64,000 bases of DNA from JACRCT01 sp036504155 (GTDB lineage Bacteria > Myxococcota > Myxococcia > Myxococcales > UBA5297): NCBI GenBank assembly GCA_036504155.1, contig DASXVQ010000092.1, positions 1-64,000 on the forward strand, read 5' to 3'. A program made the position numbers and the translations under genes. Under the pieces are notes generated by a model. It saw only the letters and a program-made list of their open reading frames with translations, did not search any database and had not been told where the DNA came from. Of this stretch, positions 36,743 to 48,899 are shown piece by piece (positions within the stretch are counted from its first letter, which is position 1; every line of letters begins with the position of its first letter).

Positions 36743-37939
36743 ATGCCGCTCGCGTTGCTGCTCGCCCTGCTCGCCGCCGCCGCCACGGAAGCGCCGCCTG
36801 CCGACGCCGCCCCCATCGTCGCGGACACTGCGACGGCTCCCGCCGACGCTGCTCCCGCTCCAGCGGTCGAGCCGGCTCCCGCCGCACCTACGGCACCCGA
36901 AGCCGTCGCCACTCCGCTGGAGATACCCTCCCCCGCGCCGGTGGCCGCTCCGGCGCCTGCCTCAGCGGCGGCCTTGCCCAACGCCAACGCCACGGTGACG
37001 CCCTCCGACGCGCCGCGGGCGCTGCGGCCGCTGGCCATCGGCCTCTCGTTCGTCCCCGTCCTCGCCCTGGGCCACTGCCTCTCGGGCGACTCGAAGACCG
37101 CGAAGCGGCTGCTGCTCGTCTCCGGGGCGGGCGTGGTCGCCGCCGGGGCGGGCGCCGCGATGCTCTTCAAGACCACCGGCAACCGCGACCTGGCCCCGGT
37201 GGGGATGGCGCTGCTCTTCGCCGGCGTATCGACGCTGCTCGGCACCTGGCTCGGCGACGTCGTCGGGACGCTCCGGCCGGAAGGCCAGGTCACGGCGTTC
37301 CACCGCGAGGACTCACTGACCGCGGCGCTGCTCTACGGGCCCAGCCTGGCGCACGCCGGAAACGTCAAGCACCTGGGGATCCTGCGGGCCGAGTACGAGA
37401 ACCCGAAGGTCCTCCTCGACGGCTGGGGCTCGCTTGCGCCCGGCACCCGCTACCAGGAGCTGCACCTGCGCGGCGGAGTGAAGATCTACGGCGACGGCAA
37501 GCGCTCGCACGTCGCGCTCGTCGCGGAGGGCCTGCGCGAGCTGGGCGGCGACTCGGACTCGAGCGGCCACGGCGGCGCCCTGATGTTCGAGGGGCGGCTG
37601 GACGCGGGAGTGCTCGACAAGAGCATGTCGGGCCTGGTCCTCGTGCAGCGCCTCGGCGGCGGCGTCATCGCCTACTCCTACGACGGCACCTCCGCGACCG
37701 ACCTGCAGCCCTTCCTGGTCCTGGAGACCGGGCTCTCCATCGCGCTGACCGACTGGTTCGAGGTCTCGGCCGTCTACAGCCAGCGGCCCGACAAGCGCCT
37801 GGGCATGGTCTTCGACCACGGCGGGCACGGCGAGGTGCAGGTGAGGATCGAGGTCCACCCGAAGGTGCGGCTGGTGGCCCTGACGCACATCGGCGGCGGC
37901 ATGGACGTGATGGCCGGCGCGGAGGTGGTGGCATGGTGA
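36743..37939 (+). CDS. Exported Ala/Pro-rich protein, probable outer-membrane type
   Basis: 398 residues, GGAGG five bases before the ATG. Short signal (LALLLALLAAAA), an Ala/Pro-rich stretch to about residue 90, two or three hydrophobic segments (about 95-175), then a C-terminal half of alternating beta strands (LHLRGGVKIYGDG, GLVLVQRLGGGVIAYSYDG, TGLSIALTDWFEVSAVYSQ) suggesting a small barrel. I do not recognise the family. TAGAAT at 36719-36724 is a plausible -10. The next gene overlaps its end by seven bases, so they are cotranslated. It is divergent from the CHASE2 cyclase gene. Confidence 0.65.
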   Translation: MPLALLLALLAAAATEAPPADAAPIVADTATAPADAAPAPAVEPAPAAPTAPEAVATPLEIPSPAPVAAPAPASAAALPNANATVTPSDAPRALRPLAIGLSFVPVLALGHCLSGDSKTAKRLLLVSGAGVVAAGAGAAMLFKTTGNRDLAPVGMALLFAGVSTLLGTWLGDVVGTLRPEGQVTAFHREDSLTAALLYGPSLAHAGNVKHLGILRAEYENPKVLLDGWGSLAPGTRYQELHLRGGVKIYGDGKRSHVALVAEGLRELGGDSDSSGHGGALMFEGRLDAGVLDKSMSGLVLVQRLGGGVIAYSYDGTSATDLQPFLVLETGLSIALTDWFEVSAVYSQRPDKRLGMVFDHGGHGEVQVRIEVHPKVRLVALTHIGGGMDVMAGAEVVAW

Positions 37940-39012
37940 CGGTGACCCGACGGACCTTCCTGTCCGGGCTCTCGCTGCTGCTGCTGGCGGAGCTGCCGGC
38001 CTGCGACATGACCGAGGCCGACGAGCGGAACGCCGGCGGGCAGCGGCCCGGGACCGCGACCCTCGCCAACGGGATCTCGCTGTCGATCTCCCCCGGCCGC
38101 GTGCGCACCGTCGACGGCGCGGTCGTTGTCCGCGCGGCCTCGCCCACCCCGGAGATCGCCTTGAGCGCGGCGGCCGGCGAGGCCCGCTTCCGCCTCGCCA
38201 ACGTCCAGCCCGGCTCGAGCTTCAATCCCCCACCGGCCTCTCGGCAGACCGTGGGGCCCACCACCGTGGAGTTCGTCTACCAGGTCCCGACCCAGGGGCT
38301 GCGCATCCGCGTCCAGCCGCCCGGGGCCGGCCCGGCGCGCTTCGCGCTCATCTCGGACCTCCACAACAACCTGGAGACCTTCGGCCGCTTCACCGAGGCG
38401 GTGGAGGAGTGGCAGCCCGACGCGGCGCTCTGCATGGGCGACATCGCCGACCACGGCAAGCCCGAAGAGCTGGACCAGATGCTCGCGCTTTTCGACGCCC
38501 TGCCGGTGCCCTTCTACACGACGGTGGGCAACCACGACCTCATGGGCGCCGCGGCCGATCGATTCGACGAGGTGATCGGCCCGACCAACGTCGCCTTCGA
38601 CCTGCGCGGCGTGCGCATCGTCCTGGCGGACACCGCCAACGCCCTCTTCTCCCCGGGCGCCTATGGCTGGCTGGCGGACTCGCTGGTGCGCGACGGCGGT
38701 CCCGCTCTGGTCTTCTCGCACATCCCGCCCCTCGAGCCGTGGGGCGGCCGCAACCACGCCTTCAGCAACCGCGACGACGCCCTGCACTTCGTCCAGGTGA
38801 TCGCCCAGGGCGGCGCCACGCACTACTTCGCCGGCCACATCCACAGCTACGCCGACTACACGATGCGCGACGTGCCTTCGACCATCGCCGGCGGCGGGGG
38901 CGGCAGCATGGAGGCGATGCTGGGCCAGGGGCACTTCTTCATGAAGCTGGTGGTGGACCCCTACTCGGCCACCCAGCCGCTGTCGATGGAGCGGGTCGGC
39001 CTGGACGAGTGA
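37933..39012 (+). CDS. Metallophosphoesterase, exported lipoprotein with Tat-like signal
   Basis: 359 residues. The N-terminus has TRRTFLSG (twin-arginine-like) and a lipobox-like LPAC near residue 26, so it is probably exported folded and lipid-anchored. The calcineurin-like phosphoesterase core carries the metal motifs ALISDLHNN, CMGDIADHG, VGNHDL, VFSHIPP and FAGHIHSYADY in order, all intact. Substrate unknown (phosphodiester or phosphomonoester). Its ATG overlaps the end of the upstream gene by seven bases. It converges on a glycosyltransferase gene with a 48-base gap that holds a small tandem repeat. Confidence 0.87.
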   Translation: MVTVTRRTFLSGLSLLLLAELPACDMTEADERNAGGQRPGTATLANGISLSISPGRVRTVDGAVVVRAASPTPEIALSAAAGEARFRLANVQPGSSFNPPPASRQTVGPTTVEFVYQVPTQGLRIRVQPPGAGPARFALISDLHNNLETFGRFTEAVEEWQPDAALCMGDIADHGKPEELDQMLALFDALPVPFYTTVGNHDLMGAAADRFDEVIGPTNVAFDLRGVRIVLADTANALFSPGAYGWLADSLVRDGGPALVFSHIPPLEPWGGRNHAFSNRDDALHFVQVIAQGGATHYFAGHIHSYADYTMRDVPSTIAGGGGGSMEAMLGQGHFFMKLVVDPYSATQPLSMERVGLDE

Positions 39013-39019
39013 GCAGCGG

Positions 39020-39060
39020 CAGGCCGGCGCGGAGCAGGCCGGCGCGGAGGAGGCCGGCCG
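39020..39060. repeat. 15-bp tandem repeat between convergent genes
   Basis: Unit CAGGCCGGCGCGGAG occurs at 39020-39034 and 39035-39049, followed by a partial third copy up to the next stop codon. Each unit contains the palindrome GCCGGC, so the stretch can fold and may serve as a shared transcript end. Confidence 0.55.
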
Positions 39061-40785
39061 CTACTGCTTGCGCCGGTACACCCCGTACACCAGGCCCCCG
39101 TCGCGGCGCTCCTCCTTCACGACGGTGGTGTGCGCGGCGATGTAGCGCCGGTCGTCCTCGCTGCAGAAGGGCCGGCGAGGGATGACGACGAAGTAGTCGG
39201 CCTCGTTGCGCCCCGCCATCCGCAGGTCCTTGCGCAGCGGCTCCCAGCGCGCCAGCGGGCCGATGAGGTTGCCGCAGGCGTACAGCTTCGCCCCGTTGGG
39301 CGCCTCGCGGCTGACGTCGCGGGCGGCGTTCTTGAACGAGAAGCCCCAGTAGTCGCCCTCGGAGTCGGGGCACCAGAACTCCATGCCCTGGCAGAAGTAG
39401 TGCGACATCTCCTTCTGCTGCGCCCCGCCCAGGCCGCCGATGAGCGCGTTGTAGTAGGTGGTCTCGAACGGGTGGTACTGGACCACCGGCCAGGCCGCCA
39501 GGCCGAGCACCACGGCGAGGCCCGACGCCGGGATCCACTTGCTGGCCGCCGGCCTGCGCGGTTCGATCCAGCGCGCCGCCGCGGTGAGCCCCGCGTCCAG
39601 CCCCATCCCCGCCAGCACCGCCAGCGCGGGGATGTACTCCAGGAAGTGGCGGTTGGCGTCGTAGAAGTTGGAGTACGGCATCGCGATGCGCACGACCGGC
39701 AGCAGGAACCACATCCACGCCAGCGCCGCCACGGACTTCTCGCGCCCGTCGGTCTTCCGGAACGGGAGCACGGCGGCGAGCAGCAGGCCGAAGAGCTCGA
39801 TGGGCGGGGTCATCACCGCCACGTGGAAGAGGGAGTAGGCCGAGAAGGTGCCGCGGTTGCTGCGCCCACGCTCGAGGATGTAGCCGAAGACGTCGCCCAC
39901 CTTCCGAGCCTGCTCCGCCAGCGTCCCGGCGTGGACGTACGGCCAGACGGCCCAGAAGGTCACGAACCCCACCACCGGGATGGCCAGCGCCGCGGCGACG
40001 AGCGCGCGCGAGGGCTTGCGCACGTGGCGATAGGTCAGCCACCAGGCGACGGGCAGCCAGACGGCCAGGGTCGGCCCGGCGAAGAGCGGGTTCGCCTTCG
40101 AGCACAGCCCCAGCCCGAACCAGAAGCCCGACTGCAGGAGGAAGCGCGGCCGGTGCTCGAGGATGCCGCAGGCGAAGGAGACCAGCGTCAGGGCGTAGAA
40201 GCCCACCATCGGCCAGTCCTTCACGTTGTAGTGCGAGTGCCCCACCGCGCAGGGGTAGAGCGCGTAGAGCGCGGCGATGAGCAGCGCCCGGCGCGCGCCC
40301 AACAGGCGGGCGAGGTAGAGCGCGAAGGCGAAGACCGCCAGCGCGTGGAGCAGCACGATGCCCGCGTGGAAGGCGTCGACGACGTCGTAGCCCGGGAGGT
40401 GCTGGGCGGCCTGGGCCACCAGCGCGCAGAAGAAGCCGGCGAACCCCGGGAAGGCCCAGTGCCCGACGGCGTCGGGGTGGTAGTCCCAGCGGGTGATCTT
40501 CTCGAACTCCTTGGGCCGGTGCTCCTTGAAGTTCCAGCGGCCCGGGTCGTCCGCCTGCATCGCCCAGAGGTTCCACTCGCCGCCCATGTAGATCACGGGC
40601 TCGTCGCTGGTGACCCCGTAGTTCGGCGCGGTGACGAGCCCCGCCACGAGCACCACCAGCGCCAGCGCGGCGGCGGCCAGCGTCACTCCCCTGCCGGCCG
40701 ACACCGGACCGCGCTCTCGCGCGACCTCCGCTGGCGGTACGGGCTTCGGGCTGGGGTCCGTCGGCTGGCTCGGCTGGGCGACCAT
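39061..40785 (-). CDS. Membrane glycosyltransferase, GT39/ArnT-like (GT-C fold)
   Basis: 574 residues with about ten or more membrane helices. The first periplasmic loop has TSDEPVIYMGGEW, the DE/acidic motif position used by GT-C enzymes that take sugars from polyprenyl-phosphate donors, and HSHYNVKDWPMVGFYAL in a later loop is typical of the PMT_2 group. A soluble C-terminal domain (about 430-574) follows. It would glycosylate a lipid or protein in the periplasm. The acceptor is unknown. The ATG is preceded by no clear Shine-Dalgarno. A strong terminator separates it from the upstream M15 gene, so it has its own promoter. Confidence 0.8.
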   Translation of the reverse strand: MVAQPSQPTDPSPKPVPPAEVARERGPVSAGRGVTLAAAALALVVLVAGLVTAPNYGVTSDEPVIYMGGEWNLWAMQADDPGRWNFKEHRPKEFEKITRWDYHPDAVGHWAFPGFAGFFCALVAQAAQHLPGYDVVDAFHAGIVLLHALAVFAFALYLARLLGARRALLIAALYALYPCAVGHSHYNVKDWPMVGFYALTLVSFACGILEHRPRFLLQSGFWFGLGLCSKANPLFAGPTLAVWLPVAWWLTYRHVRKPSRALVAAALAIPVVGFVTFWAVWPYVHAGTLAEQARKVGDVFGYILERGRSNRGTFSAYSLFHVAVMTPPIELFGLLLAAVLPFRKTDGREKSVAALAWMWFLLPVVRIAMPYSNFYDANRHFLEYIPALAVLAGMGLDAGLTAAARWIEPRRPAASKWIPASGLAVVLGLAAWPVVQYHPFETTYYNALIGGLGGAQQKEMSHYFCQGMEFWCPDSEGDYWGFSFKNAARDVSREAPNGAKLYACGNLIGPLARWEPLRKDLRMAGRNEADYFVVIPRRPFCSEDDRRYIAAHTTVVKEERRDGGLVYGVYRRKQ

Positions 40786-40852
40786 CGTGTCTCTCGAGTC
40801 CCTTGGGAGGCGCCCACGATAGCCAAACCGGACGTCCGGCGGCGAACAGAAA

Positions 40853-40885
40853 GGCGCCCGGGTCTCGCGTGGAGACCCGGGCGCC
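40853..40885 (-). terminator. Rho-independent terminator of the M15 peptidase gene
   Basis: Perfect 14-bp stem (40853-40866 with 40872-40885) and loop of five bases. On the minus strand the stem is followed directly by TTTCTGTT. It lies 28 bases after the M15 gene stop. Confidence 0.88.
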
Positions 40886-40912
40886 CGGAGATCGATCGGC
40901 CGCAGGCTCGCT

Positions 40913-41641
40913 TCAGTAGCCGCGGGCGTACTGGAAGTGCATCTCGTCGTTGAAGTTCTTGCCCCAGTAGAACCCGTACTTCTCGAACACGGCCGCCAGC
41001 TGCGGGTTCACCTTTCCCTTGGTGCCCTCGCTGGCATTGATGTCGAAGCTGATGCCCCAGGAGTGCGTGCTGAGGTTCGAGTTCGGGTTGTGGTTCTTGG
41101 TGCGGTAGCAGTACATGCCGTCGTAGGTGTGGATGTACTTGAGCAGGCCCTTGTCCTTGGCCTCCGCCAGCATCGCCTTCATCACCGGGACCAGCTTCTC
41201 GTGGCAGCGGACGTTGACCTCCTTGCCGCCGGGGCCGAGGGGGAGCTTCACGGTGGTCTGGTGCGTGCCCGCCTTGCCGAAGACCGACTCGATGCCGGAC
41301 CGGCCGCGCGGGACCTTGGGGAACGAGCCGCTGGCCTTGTCGTAGTCGTCCTTGGGGGCCGGGGTGTTCTTCGCCGGCGCCTCCGCCTTGCCGCCGATCG
41401 CCTTCTCGAGACCGGCGCGCGTCTTGGGACCGTAGATGCCGTCGGCTCCGAGCTTGTGCGCCGCCTGGAACTCCTTGAGCGCCTGCTTGGTGCGGGGGCC
41501 GAAGACGCCGGGGCCGGTCTTGTACTCGGACTGCGACAGGTAGCCGAGCTTGACCAGGCTCTTCTGCAGCTGATCCACCTGGGAGCCGCGGGAACCGTAG
41601 AACAGCTCGGCGTGGGGGGCGTGGACTCCGGAGACGGGCAT
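40913..41641 (-). CDS. Peptidoglycan-binding M15-type carboxypeptidase
   Basis: 242 residues from ATG 41639-41641 with GAGG five bases upstream. An N-terminal PG-binding-1 domain (about 18-85: VDQLQKSLVKLGYL, GVFGPRTKQALKEFQ, GIYGPKTRAGLEKA) and a C-terminal M15 peptidase domain with zinc ligands H193 and D200 (STHSWGISFD) and E233/H235 (DEMHF). Enzymes of this type cut D-Ala from wall peptides. No signal peptide is evident, so it may leave by another route or act after lysis. A -10-like GATAAT occurs at 41673-41678. A strong terminator follows, making it a single-gene unit. Confidence 0.9.
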   Translation of the reverse strand: MPVSGVHAPHAELFYGSRGSQVDQLQKSLVKLGYLSQSEYKTGPGVFGPRTKQALKEFQAAHKLGADGIYGPKTRAGLEKAIGGKAEAPAKNTPAPKDDYDKASGSFPKVPRGRSGIESVFGKAGTHQTTVKLPLGPGGKEVNVRCHEKLVPVMKAMLAEAKDKGLLKYIHTYDGMYCYRTKNHNPNSNLSTHSWGISFDINASEGTKGKVNPQLAAVFEKYGFYWGKNFNDEMHFQYARGY

Positions 41642-41672
41642 GAGGGCCTCGTGAGCGTTGGTTTCACTGAGG

Positions 41673-41678
41673 ATTATC
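41673..41678 (-). promoter_or_regulatory. -10-like hexamer of the M15 gene
   Basis: Minus-strand GATAAT, five of six matching TATAAT, 31 bases before the ATG at 41641. No good -35 at the usual distance. Confidence 0.3.
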
Positions 41679-41712
41679 AGGCGCCGGCGCGGCCGGTTGC
41701 TCCCACAGTGTC

Positions 41713-42660
41713 CTACCTGGGCGCCTGGAGGATCGGCGCGACCGCCTTGGCGTAGCGCTCGGTGCGGATCGGCTCGGCCTTCACGGCTCCGAGCTTCTTG
41801 GCGTTGGCCTCCAGCTTCTTGACCCGGTCCGCGTTGCTCGGGTGCGTGGCGAGCATGCCGCCCTGCGAGGTCGCCTGTTGCCCCTTGATCGAGCCCAGCA
41901 GGGAGATCATCGCGCGGGGATCGTAGCCCGCGGCCGCGGCGATCCTCTGGCCGAGCGCGTCGGCCTGGCCCTCGCTCGAGCGCGAGTAGCCGTTGCCGAT
42001 CAGGGTGTCGGACACGTCCGCCACCGAGCCGTCGAGCGACTCGGTCATGGCGTCCATCTGGGTCGGCGTGAGGGCCTGGGCGCCCTTCTTGAACCACTTG
42101 CCGGCGACCTTCCCGAAGCGCTCGGTCTTGATGGAGCCCAGGCCGTGGCCCTGCATCACGTGGGCGATCTCGTGGGCGAGCATGGCGGCGATCTCCTCCT
42201 CGTTCTTCGCGGCCAGGAGGGCGCCGCGCGTGACGAAGACGAAGCCCCCGGGGGCCCCGAAGGCGTTGATGACCTCGGCGTCCAGGACGACGAAGTTCCA
42301 GCCCCCGACCGGCGCCGCCCGCATGGTGCCGTCGCGCAGGCCCTCGGCCGCCGCCGCGAGCACGTAGCCGACGCTGGCGACGTAGTCCGCGGTCGCTCCG
42401 GCGGGTCCGGCGGGCTCCAGGTACTTGAAGTCGTACTTCGCCAGCAGGTTCGCCGAGACCGCGCGGCCGACGTAGTACTCGTTCTCCGGGCTCAGCTCCT
42501 TGGAGGCGTCCTTGATGTCCCCGACGGCCTCCCCCACCGTCTGCCCCACCTTCTTGCCCTCGCTGACGATGCCGGCCTTGTCGCGCCGGGCGACCGCCTG
42601 GAGGAGGGCGCAGCCGTCGAGCATGAGCACCGCGGGGATCAGCAGGAAGAGGCGCTTCAC
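41713..42660 (-). CDS. M48-family metalloprotease lipoprotein
   Basis: 315 residues from GTG 42658-42660, which overlaps the stop of the SH3-protein gene by four bases (GTGA), a coupling signal. The lipoprotein signal ends LMLDGC, a lipobox with an unusual Asp at -2. The peptidase M48 (Ste24/HtpX/BepA-like) domain has the zinc motif AAMLAHEIAHVMQGHG and the downstream SSEGQADALGQRIAAAAGYDP third-ligand region, both intact. BepA-type enzymes degrade misassembled outer-membrane proteins, and the gene ends a run that contains bamA, which supports such a role. This is inference. Confidence 0.9.
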   Translation of the reverse strand: MKRLFLLIPAVLMLDGCALLQAVARRDKAGIVSEGKKVGQTVGEAVGDIKDASKELSPENEYYVGRAVSANLLAKYDFKYLEPAGPAGATADYVASVGYVLAAAAEGLRDGTMRAAPVGGWNFVVLDAEVINAFGAPGGFVFVTRGALLAAKNEEEIAAMLAHEIAHVMQGHGLGSIKTERFGKVAGKWFKKGAQALTPTQMDAMTESLDGSVADVSDTLIGNGYSRSSEGQADALGQRIAAAAGYDPRAMISLLGSIKGQQATSQGGMLATHPSNADRVKKLEANAKKLGAVKAEPIRTERYAKAVAPILQAPR

Positions 42661-43151
42661 TTGGCACCTCCCGCGAGCTTGCCCTCTTGCGCGAACGCCG
42701 CCGCCTGCCCGGGATCGACTTGGCGCTTCTCGATCTGGTCGAGGACGGCGAAGCCCTTCTCCAGCTCGGCGCGGGAGGAGCGGTAGCTCGCCTCGATGTC
42801 CTTGGTGAAGCCGCGGCCGGCGGTCTCGATCTCGTCCTGCGAGATCGCGGCGCCCTCCCCTCCCATCTTCTTGGAGAGAGCCACCTTGGCCTCGACGAGC
42901 GCCGCCTTCTTGACCCAGCCCTCCCGCCCGTCCTTGGCCTTGACCTGGTACCAGTCGGAGTCCTTCTTCAGGCACGTGACCAGCTCGCCGCGCTCCAGCG
43001 GCGCCCCGACCCGCGGCGCCAGCAGCGCCGGCTTGGACATGAGGTTCACGCCCAGGTTCTTGACCGTCATCGTCTCCTCGGCCTGCGCGCTCCCCGCCGC
43101 GAGGGCGAGGACGAGCGCGAGCGCCAGGAGCGCCACCCTTGCGAGCCGCAT
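42657..43151 (-). CDS. Periplasmic SH3-domain protein
   Basis: 164 residues from ATG 43149-43151, eight bases after AAGGAG. An ATG two codons earlier (43157) overlaps the cyclase stop and is the alternative. Signal peptide to about 25 (AAGSAQAE), a bacterial SH3 domain (about 28-90: KNLGVNLMSKPALLAPRVGAPLERGELVTCLKKDSDWYQVKAKDGREGWV broken into strands), then a helical tail. Such domains bind wall peptides or proteins. Coupled to the upstream cyclase and the downstream M48 protease genes by overlaps. Confidence 0.8.
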   Translation of the reverse strand: MRLARVALLALALVLALAAGSAQAEETMTVKNLGVNLMSKPALLAPRVGAPLERGELVTCLKKDSDWYQVKAKDGREGWVKKAALVEAKVALSKKMGGEGAAISQDEIETAGRGFTKDIEASYRSSRAELEKGFAVLDQIEKRQVDPGQAAAFAQEGKLAGGAK

Positions 43152-43153
43152 CG

Positions 43154-45631
43154 TCATTTCTCCTTCATCCGCCACACGCCGTCCCAGCCGGCACCGGGCG
43201 GGTGGTCGAGCAGATGCTTGCACCTATCCACGTACGCGCGCGAGGGGCCGTCGTCCGCCCGCACCCGGAGCGCCTGCTCGAACGCCGCGATCGCCTCGGC
43301 GAAGGCCTGGTTGCGGTAGTGCCCGAGCCCGCGCCCGAAGTGGGCGACGGCCTCCTGCAGCAGGGGCGGGACCCGGCCCTTCTCGTCGAGCACCTCGTAG
43401 ACGCGCACCGGCTTCTGCTTGCCCTTGACCGCCAGCAGGTCGAGCTCGCGCGCCTCGACGAGGTCCCGGACCTGGGCGAAGGTGGTCTCGGAGACCATCA
43501 GCACCGTGCCGTAGGGCTTGTTGGCGCCCTCGAGCCGCGAGGCCAGGTTCACCGTGTCGCCCATGACCGTGTAGTTGAACTTGTGGCGCGAGCCCATGTT
43601 GCCGCTGACCGCGGGCCCGCTGTTGATGCCGGCGCGCGCCACCACCACCGTCCCGAACTCGGCCTGCCACTTCGGCCGCAGCTCCTCGCAGCGCCGGCGC
43701 ATGGCGATGGCGGCGCGCACCGCCCGCCGCGCGTGCTCGGGCTCGGGCAGCGGCGCGCCCCAGAAGGCCATGATGGCGTCGCCGATGTACTTGTCGACCA
43801 CGCCGCCGTGCTCGAGCACGAGGTCGGTCATGTTCGTCAGGTAGTCGTTGAGCAGCTTGACCAGCCGCTCGGGGGGCAGCTTCTCGCTGAACTCGGTGAA
43901 GCCGGCGATGTCCGAGAAGTAGACCGAGATCTCCCGGGTCTCGCCCCACTCCAGCGACAGGCGCTCCGGGCGGGCGAGCAGCTGGCGCACCAGCACCTTC
44001 GAGGTGTACTGCCCCAGCGCCTTCTCCACGAAGCGCCGCTCGCCGCGCTCCAGGAAGTTGGTGGCGAGCAGCGAGGCCACCACCGACAGCCCCGCCCCGC
44101 CCAGCGGCACCGAGAGCGCGAGCCAGAGCCCGTGCGCGCGCAGCAGCCAGAGGCCGAGGCTCCACACCCCGAACCCGCTCGCGGCCAGGATCCCCAGCGC
44201 CGCGATCACCGCCAGGGACGGGCTCTTGAGCAGGCTCCAGACGAGCAGCACCGCCAGGGCGGTCAGCGCCGCCAGCGCCAGCGCGAAGGCGGCGTCCCAC
44301 CCCGCGCCCAGCCGGCGGATGGCCCGGCCCGAGAGCAGGTTGTCGAGCGCCGCGGCGTTGATCTCCGCACCGGGGTGGTTCTCGCGCACCGGCGTCGTGC
44401 GCAGGTCGCGCAGCGCCCGCGCCGCCGCGGAGACGACGACGTACTTGTCCCGGAAGACCTCCGGCGAGAGCGTCGGCGTCTCGCCGGCCTCGAGCTGGGC
44501 CTGGGCGCGCAGGATGCTCCAGGCGCTCACGTGGCGGTACTCGCCGGCGGGGAAGCGGATGGGGAAGCTGCCCCGCTCGTCCAGCCGGAGGCGCCGCTCG
44601 CCCAGCACCAGGTCGGCCCCCTCCAGGCGCGGCGTCACCTCCGGGTGGCCCACCAGGAAGGCGGAGAGCGCCAGCGAGGGCATGAACCGCCCGCTCCCGT
44701 GCTCGACCAGCGGCAGGTGCCGGCGCAGCACGCCGTCGGGGTCGGTGGACTGGACCACGTTGCCCAGCCGCGCCGCCGAGGCCGCGAGCATCGAGACCGG
44801 CGGCAGCATCTCGCGCGCGGGGAAGCGCACCCCGGGCGGCGCCGCCAGGGAGAGCAGGTCGCGGGAGCGGACCACCTGCACCGCGCTGAGCTCCGCGGCC
44901 CGCTCCTGCTCGGTCAGCTCGCGGCCGGCGACGGAGGCCGGGGGCGAGCGGCCCTCGGGCATCAGCTTCTCGAGCAGCCCCGCGCCGAGGAGCCTCTCGT
45001 AGGAGCGCTGGACGTCCTCGGCGCTCTGGCGACCGCCGAAGAGGAGCTCCGTCTCGGCGCCGCGCGCGACCAGGTAGGTGCGCACGTTCCAGCTCTGGAT
45101 CTGCAGCGCGGCGTCCCGGGCCCGCTCCGCGTCGGGCCAGCGGCCCAGCGAGGCGCCCCAGGTCCCCGCCAGCGCGCCGCCGGCGCCCGACTCCACCCGG
45201 CCCGGCATGGCCACGCCGAGGACCGACCGGCCGCTCTTGCGCAGCGCCAGGGCGAAGGCGTCGAGGTCGGAGGCCGAGGCGCCGCGGTCCTGGTAGACGA
45301 AGTCCAGGATCACCGCCTTGGCCCCGCCGCGCGCCGCGAAGTCGACGAGGTAGCCGTGCAGCTCGCGCGGCCAGGGCCAGCTCAGGGACAGGTGGTCCTC
45401 GGCCAGCTGCAGGTCCTCGTCGGCGATGTCGACCAGGACGATCTCGCGCGAGGCCCGCTCGTCGCGGGCCACGGCCGCCACGCGGGGGTCGTAGGAGGCG
45501 AACTCCAGGGACTCGGCCAGGTCGGGGCGCGCCAGCGCCAGCGCCGCGGCCAGCAGGCCAGTGCAGGCGCCGGCGCCCACTCCGACGACGACCTTCCTCG
45601 CCGTCCCGGAGAGCGCCCGCGCCAAGGCCAC
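43154..45631 (-). CDS. Second CHASE2-domain adenylate cyclase (class III)
   Basis: 825 residues from GTG, AGGG seven bases upstream. N-terminal membrane helix (about 12-33), periplasmic CHASE2 sensor (about 45-420), three membrane helices (about 440-540), class III cyclase (about 560-760). Active-site residues: Asp in YFSDIAGFT, Lys/Asp in VDKYIGDAIMAFWG, Thr in NYTVMGD and Asn/Arg in VNLASRLEG. The tail is TPR-like and ends GWDGVWRMKEK, like the other cyclase. The start lies nine bases after the bamA stop, and downstream SH3 and M48 genes overlap, so the cyclase is made with the outer-membrane assembly factor. The CHASE2 ligand is unknown. Confidence 0.93.
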   Translation of the reverse strand: MALARALSGTARKVVVGVGAGACTGLLAAALALARPDLAESLEFASYDPRVAAVARDERASREIVLVDIADEDLQLAEDHLSLSWPWPRELHGYLVDFAARGGAKAVILDFVYQDRGASASDLDAFALALRKSGRSVLGVAMPGRVESGAGGALAGTWGASLGRWPDAERARDAALQIQSWNVRTYLVARGAETELLFGGRQSAEDVQRSYERLLGAGLLEKLMPEGRSPPASVAGRELTEQERAAELSAVQVVRSRDLLSLAAPPGVRFPAREMLPPVSMLAASAARLGNVVQSTDPDGVLRRHLPLVEHGSGRFMPSLALSAFLVGHPEVTPRLEGADLVLGERRLRLDERGSFPIRFPAGEYRHVSAWSILRAQAQLEAGETPTLSPEVFRDKYVVVSAAARALRDLRTTPVRENHPGAEINAAALDNLLSGRAIRRLGAGWDAAFALALAALTALAVLLVWSLLKSPSLAVIAALGILAASGFGVWSLGLWLLRAHGLWLALSVPLGGAGLSVVASLLATNFLERGERRFVEKALGQYTSKVLVRQLLARPERLSLEWGETREISVYFSDIAGFTEFSEKLPPERLVKLLNDYLTNMTDLVLEHGGVVDKYIGDAIMAFWGAPLPEPEHARRAVRAAIAMRRRCEELRPKWQAEFGTVVVARAGINSGPAVSGNMGSRHKFNYTVMGDTVNLASRLEGANKPYGTVLMVSETTFAQVRDLVEARELDLLAVKGKQKPVRVYEVLDEKGRVPPLLQEAVAHFGRGLGHYRNQAFAEAIAAFEQALRVRADDGPSRAYVDRCKHLLDHPPGAGWDGVWRMKEK

Positions 45632-45640
45632 GGCTGAACC

Positions 45641-48034
<2,394 letters not shown>

Positions 48035-48070
48035 GCCTCAGTCGGCGAAAGGGCGGCTAAAGGGAGGCGA

Positions 48071-48099
48071 AGACTACGCAAAGGGGCTCGGCGCCACAA
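48071..48099 (-). promoter_or_regulatory. bamA: Candidate sigma-70-type promoter of bamA
   Basis: Minus-strand TTGTGG (48094-48099), 17-base spacer, TAGTCT (48071-48076), about 30 bases before the ATG. Confidence 0.4.
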
Positions 48100-48109
48100 C
48101 GGAAATCTG

Positions 48110-48138
48110 TAAGGAGTCGGGGCTTTTCCCAAAGTTCC
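48110..48138 (-). promoter_or_regulatory. bamA: ECF/sigma-E-type promoter-like sequence upstream of bamA
   Basis: Minus-strand GGAACTT (48132-48138), 16-base spacer, TCCTTA (48110-48115). The -35 is identical to the E. coli sigma-E consensus, and E. coli bamA is itself a sigma-E target. The -10 is a partial match (TCTGA/TCAAA). Confidence 0.45.
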
Positions 48139-48194
48139 ACACCCCAACTGCCAGCTTGCCCTTTCCTTCCCGGAGGAACGAAAGGCCTGGCGCC

Positions 48195-48895
<701 letters not shown>

Positions 48896-48899
<4 letters not shown>

